DNA of 7,190 nt, from assembly GCA_027030435.1 (NCBI GenBank), contig JALVEX010000400.1, positions 1-7,190 of the forward strand, in the 5' to 3' direction. Of this stretch, positions 4,832-7,190 are shown piece by piece. Position numbers and translations under genes: made by a program. Below the pieces are notes generated by a model, which was not told the DNA's origin, did not search any database, and saw only the letters and a program-made list of their open reading frames with translations. Position 1 is the stretch's first letter. Each line of letters starts with the position of its first letter. The DNA comes from Paracoccaceae bacterium. GTDB taxonomy: Bacteria; Pseudomonadota; Alphaproteobacteria; Rhodobacterales; Rhodobacteraceae.

Positions 4832-7190
4832 TCACACCTCCTCCAGAATTTTCTTTGCCGCTTCAATGGCCTGATCGGCCTTTGCCGCATCGGGGCCGCC
4901 GCCGCGCGCCATGTCGGGGCGCCCGCCCCCGCCCTTGCCGCCAAGCGCCGCCACCGCCGCGCGCACGATATCCACGGCCGAGACGCGATCCGTCAGATCC
5001 TCCGTCACCCCCGCGGCCACCGCCGCCTTGCCCCCCGCCTCGGCGATCAGCAGGATCACGCCCGAGCCGAGCTTCTCCTTCTGCACGTCGATGAGCGCGG
5101 GCAGATCCTTGCCCGAAACCCCTTCAAGCTTCTGCGCGAGGAAGGGGATGCCGTTCACCTCCTCGGGCCTTGGCCCCGCGCCGCCCCCGCCCCCGAGCGC
5201 GACTTCGCGGCGCAGCCGCTCCACCTCGCCCGAAAGCGTGCGCCGCTCCTCCTGAAGGGCCTTCACCCGCTCCGGCAGCTCGCCCGCGGGCGCCTTGGCC
5301 GCATTCGCCGCCGCGGCCAGGAGGCGGCGGGTTTCATCGATGTGGCGCTGCGCCGCCTCGCCCGTCAGCGCCTCGATCCGGCGCACGCCCGCGCTCGAGG
5401 CGCTGTCGCCCAGGAGCACGAACATGCCGATATCCCCGGTGCGCTTCACATGCGTGCCCCCGCAAAGCTCGATCGAATAGGTTTCGCGATCGAGCCCCTT
5501 GCCGGAATTGGCCTTCCGGCCCATCGAAACCACCCGCACCTCATCGCCGTATTTCTCGCCGAAAAGCGCCTGCGCGCCGATCTCGCGGGCCTCGTCCGGG
5601 GTCATGATCCGGGTTTCGACCGGGGTGTTCTGGCGGATATATTCATTCACTTCCCACTCGATCCGGCGCATTTCCTCGCCCGTCAGCGCCTTGTTGTGGC
5701 TGAAATCGAAGCGCAGGCGATCCTCGGCATTGAGGCTGCCGCGCTGGGCCACATGCTCGCCCAGCGTCTCGCGCAGCGCCTCGTGCAGGAGATGCGTCGC
5801 CGAGTGGTGCGCCCGGATGGCGCTGCGGCGTGCGTGATCCACCTCGAGCTTCGCCGCTTCGCCCACCGCGATCTCGCCGCTCTGCACCTCGGCGAAATGG
5901 ATGAACACCCCCGCCGCCTTCTGCGTATCGGTGATGCGGGCGGTTCCGGTTTCTGTGGTCAGAAGCCCGGTATCGCCCACCTGGCCGCCGCTTTCGGCGT
6001 AAAAGGGCGTCTGGTTCACCACGATCTGCACCTGCTCGCCCGCCTTCGCGGATTGCACCTCACGGCCATCCTTCACCAGCGCCAGGATCTGGCCCTCGGC
6101 GATCTCGGTGTCATAGCCGAGGAATTCCGTCGCCCCGTGCTCCTCGGCCAGCTCGAACCAGATCTTCGCATCCGCCGCTTCGCCCGAGCCGGCCCAGGCC
6201 GCGCGCGCCTTCTCCTTCTGCGCCGCCATCGCCGCATCGAAGCCCGCCACATCCACCGCGCGGCCCTTCTCTCGAAGCGCATCCTGCGTCAGATCCAGCG
6301 GGAAGCCGTAGGTATCGTAAAGCCGGAAGGCCGCCTCGCCGGGAAGCGGGGCACCCTCGGGGAGGCGCGAAAGCTCCTCGTCCAGCAGCCGCAGGCCGCG
6401 ATCAAGCGTCTGCTTGAAGCGGGTTTCCTCGAGGAGAAGCGTTTCCTCGATCAGCGGCTTGGCGCGGCCAAGCTCGGGATAGGCCTGCCCCATCTGCGCC
6501 ACCAGTTCGGGCACGAGGCGGTGCATCACCGGATCCTTCGCCCCCAGTAGATGGGCATGGCGCATGGCGCGGCGCATGATGCGGCGCAGCACATAGCCGC
6601 GCCCCTCGTTGGAGGGCATCACCCCGTCGGCGATCAGGAAGGAGGTGGAGCGCAGGTGATCGGCGATCACCCGGTGATGGATGCGCCCCGCGCCATCGGG
6701 ATCGGTGGAGGTCACATTGGCCGAGGCCTCGATCAGGGCACGCATCAGATCGGTGGCGTAATTGTCGGGCGTGCCCTGCAGAAGCGCCGCCACCCGCTCG
6801 ATCCCCATGCCGGTATCGATGGACTGGTTGGGGAGCGGCTCGCGCCGGCCGTCCTCGAACTGCTCATATTGCATGAACACGAGATTCCAGATCTCCACGA
6901 AGCGATCGCCATCCTCATCGGGGCTGCCCGGCGGGCCGCCCGGGATCCCTTCGCCGTGATCGAAGAAGATCTCGGAGGAAGGCCCGCAGGGGCCGGTGGG
7001 GCCCATCATCCAGAAATTGTCGTCCGTGGCGATGCGGATGATGCGCTCGTCAGGCAGGCCCGCAACCTTCTTCCAGAGCGCCGCCGCCTCGTCGTCGGTG
7101 TGATAGACCGTCACCAGAAGGCGCTCCTTGGGGATATCGAGCTCCTTCGTCAGCATCTCCCAGGCGAGCGGAATGGCGCGCTCCTTGAAG
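4832..7190 (-). CDS. alaS: Alanyl-tRNA synthetase, lacking about 100 N-terminal residues (5' end outside window)
   Basis: About 785 residues are visible; the usual family length is about 875-890. The enzyme charges tRNA-Ala with alanine in the cytoplasm and clears mischarged Ser/Gly. The frame is open through the right edge: upstream of the ATG at 7156 it reads FKERAIPLAWE, typical AlaRS sequence, so 7156 is not the start. Visible motifs: GPTGPCGPSSEIFFDHG (from residue 63, class II aminoacylation core), DTGMGIER (125-132, motif 3), the tRNA-recognition helices around RGYVLRRIMRRAMRH, the editing-domain zinc ligands HSATH (His462, His466) and CGGTH (Cys576, His580), a coiled-coil-like helix (about 620-660), a Gly-rich linker (about 666-671) and the C-Ala/DHHA1 domain with the final GGGGRPDMARGGG segment. 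All catalytic signatures seen are intact. It overlaps nothing but ends two bases before the DUF1330 gene. Confidence 0.97.
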   Translation of the reverse strand, partial: FKERAIPLAWEMLTKELDIPKERLLVTVYHTDDEAAALWKKVAGLPDERIIRIATDDNFWMMGPTGPCGPSSEIFFDHGEGIPGGPPGSPDEDGDRFVEIWNLVFMQYEQFEDGRREPLPNQSIDTGMGIERVAALLQGTPDNYATDLMRALIEASANVTSTDPDGAGRIHHRVIADHLRSTSFLIADGVMPSNEGRGYVLRRIMRRAMRHAHLLGAKDPVMHRLVPELVAQMGQAYPELGRAKPLIEETLLLEETRFKQTLDRGLRLLDEELSRLPEGAPLPGEAAFRLYDTYGFPLDLTQDALREKGRAVDVAGFDAAMAAQKEKARAAWAGSGEAADAKIWFELAEEHGATEFLGYDTEIAEGQILALVKDGREVQSAKAGEQVQIVVNQTPFYAESGGQVGDTGLLTTETGTARITDTQKAAGVFIHFAEVQSGEIAVGEAAKLEVDHARRSAIRAHHSATHLLHEALRETLGEHVAQRGSLNAEDRLRFDFSHNKALTGEEMRRIEWEVNEYIRQNTPVETRIMTPDEAREIGAQALFGEKYGDEVRVVSMGRKANSGKGLDRETYSIELCGGTHVKRTGDIGMFVLLGDSASSAGVRRIEALTGEAAQRHIDETRRLLAAAANAAKAPAGELPERVKALQEERRTLSGEVERLRREVALGGGGGAGPRPEEVNGIPFLAQKLEGVSGKDLPALIDVQKEKLGSGVILLIAEAGGKAAVAAGVTEDLTDRVSAVDIVRAAVAALGGKGGGGRPDMARGGGPDAAKADQAIEAAKKILEEV
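4837..4844 (-). promoter_or_regulatory. Strong Shine-Dalgarno site inside the end of alaS
   Basis: On the minus strand GGAGGAGG is part of the last alaS codons (Leu-Glu-Glu-Val). It lies seven bases before the ATG at 4829, which decides that start over the GTG at 4835 and points to translational coupling of the DUF1330 gene to alaS. Confidence 0.75.

Noticed and set aside
5342..6550. 402-codon plus-strand open frame opposite alaS
   Set aside because: It is an antisense shadow of a conserved synthetase gene, Arg/Leu/His/Ala-rich, with no recognisable domain and no plausible promoter or ribosome binding site.

Overview
The window looks like chromosomal DNA from a GC-rich alphaproteobacterium, most likely Rhodobacterales (Rhodobacteraceae/Roseobacter group). 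The reasons are the high GC third positions, the eukaryote-like NADP-isocitrate dehydrogenase, and three small secreted proteins that end in a VPLPA-type C-terminal sorting tail, a tail I associate with that order. The assignment is inferred from the sequence; no search was run.

Layout, left to right. (1) The 3' end of icd (+ strand, cut by the window edge), closed by a strong intrinsic terminator. (2) A cluster of three minus-strand genes for exported VPLPA-CTERM proteins (399-935, 1093-1644, 1800-2351). The first two are close paralogues and the third differs everywhere but the tail. (3) A roughly 300-base divergent intergenic region. (4) A complete typA/bipA ribosome-associated GTPase gene (+). 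(5) A short convergent gap holding a GC-rich hairpin. (6) A minus-strand pair, alaS (alanyl-tRNA synthetase, 5' end beyond the window) followed two bases later by a small DUF1330-family gene. No tRNA, rRNA, CRISPR array, transposase or integrase gene was seen.

The housekeeping genes are ordinary: central carbon metabolism (icd), ribosome assembly and stress translation (typA), and tRNA charging (alaS). The accessory interest lies at 399-2351. The sequence there repeats with a period of about 707 bases, from inside the tail of the first CTERM gene to inside the tail of the third. The phase of the repeat suggests unequal crossing-over between two CTERM-coding tails. That event would have made a new paralogue whose body matches one neighbour and whose last residues match the other, and would have copied the upstream control region with it. 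That control region has a perfect 10+2+10 inverted repeat in front of one paralogue and a decayed form in front of the other, so the duplicates may now be regulated differently.
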